From positions 1 to 6,254 of the forward strand of contig CAIVXR010000087.1 in assembly GCA_903909925.1 (NCBI GenBank): a DNA stretch of 6,254 nt, read 5' to 3'. The position numbers were made by a program, and so were the translations under genes. Positions 6,090 to 6,254 of the stretch are shown in pieces (position 1 is the first letter of the stretch; every line of letters begins with the position of its first letter). This DNA is from an uncultured beta proteobacterium (GTDB taxonomy: Bacteria > Pseudomonadota > Gammaproteobacteria > Burkholderiales > Burkholderiaceae). Under the pieces are notes generated by a model. It made no database searches and was not told the DNA's origin. It saw only the letters and a program-made list of their open reading frames with translations.

Positions 6090-6254
6090 ATGAAAAAACA
6101 TGTTGGCCTTTTTAGTCAGTATGCAATTGGCGTACTGTTTGGCTGGGGTTTGATTATTTCTGGCATGAGTAACCCCCAAAAGATTTTGGGATTCTTAGAT
6201 TTGTTTGGCAACTGGGATCCATCTTTGATATTTGTCATGTTGGGTGCAGTCCTG
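6090..6254 (+). CDS. DUF6691/YeeE-like membrane protein (PmpB-like), N-terminal fragment cut by the window end
   Basis: The first 55 codons of a gene that continues beyond the window are visible. The product begins MKKHVGLFSQYAIGVLFGWG, with a first membrane segment at about 10-25, then the conserved short motif SGMSNPQKILGFLDLFGNWD (24-43) and the beginning of a second membrane segment. The ISGM-NP-K-LGFLD pattern is characteristic of the DUF6691 partner of half-size YeeE/YedE proteins. A strong GGAGG (6080-6084) lies 5 bases before the ATG, inside the end of the preceding gene, and only one base separates the two genes, so translation is probably coupled and the two products likely form one transporter. 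The remaining part cannot be assessed. Confidence 0.82.
   Translation, partial: MKKHVGLFSQYAIGVLFGWGLIISGMSNPQKILGFLDLFGNWDPSLIFVMLGAVL

Noticed and set aside
1..6254. CRISPR arrays, insertion sequences, tRNA or rRNA genes
   Set aside because: No spaced direct repeats, transposase-like frames, terminal inverted repeats or tRNA/rRNA-like sequence were seen; the window is nearly all coding.

Overview
The window is the 3' part of a sulfur-oxidation (Sox) cluster, all on the + strand and tightly packed. No gap between genes is longer than 70 bases. The gene order soxA-soxX-soxB, the mid-40s G+C content judged by eye, and the protein style suggest a low-GC betaproteobacterium of the Burkholderiales. 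A Polynucleobacter-like freshwater bacterium is my best guess. This is inferred from order and composition, not from a database match. soxYZ and soxCD are not in the window; in betaproteobacterial clusters of the order soxCDYZAXB they would lie upstream of base 1.

Bases 1-874 hold the 3' end of soxA and a complete soxX. Together these form the SoxXA cytochrome c, which links thiosulfate to the SoxYZ carrier. A 69-base gap follows, with a clean intrinsic terminator-like hairpin (907-929). Then comes soxB (944-2674), a Tat-exported di-manganese sulfate thiol hydrolase. The hairpin suggests that soxB and the genes after it receive only part of the transcription from the soxAX side.

Bases 2697-4483 hold three exported proteins that are not core Sox components: a periplasmic DsrE-family protein with one conserved Cys, a metallo-beta-lactamase-fold hydrolase with a full zinc site (SoxH-like in type), and a small monoheme cytochrome c. 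They look like an accessory periplasmic module for handling sulfur intermediates and passing on electrons.

Bases 4504-6254 hold membrane genes of the YeeE/YedE (sulfur transport) superfamily. The first is a full-length TsuA-type protein. It is followed by a split pair: a half-size YeeE/YedE protein and a DUF6691-type partner cut off by the window end. A sigma70-like promoter candidate lies in the end of the cytochrome gene just before them.

Taken together, the window suggests periplasmic thiosulfate oxidation by Sox, electron transfer to a small cytochrome c, and import of thiosulfate or another reduced sulfur species by two different transporter types. The least characterised parts are the exported DsrE-like protein, the MBL hydrolase and the doubled transporter set.
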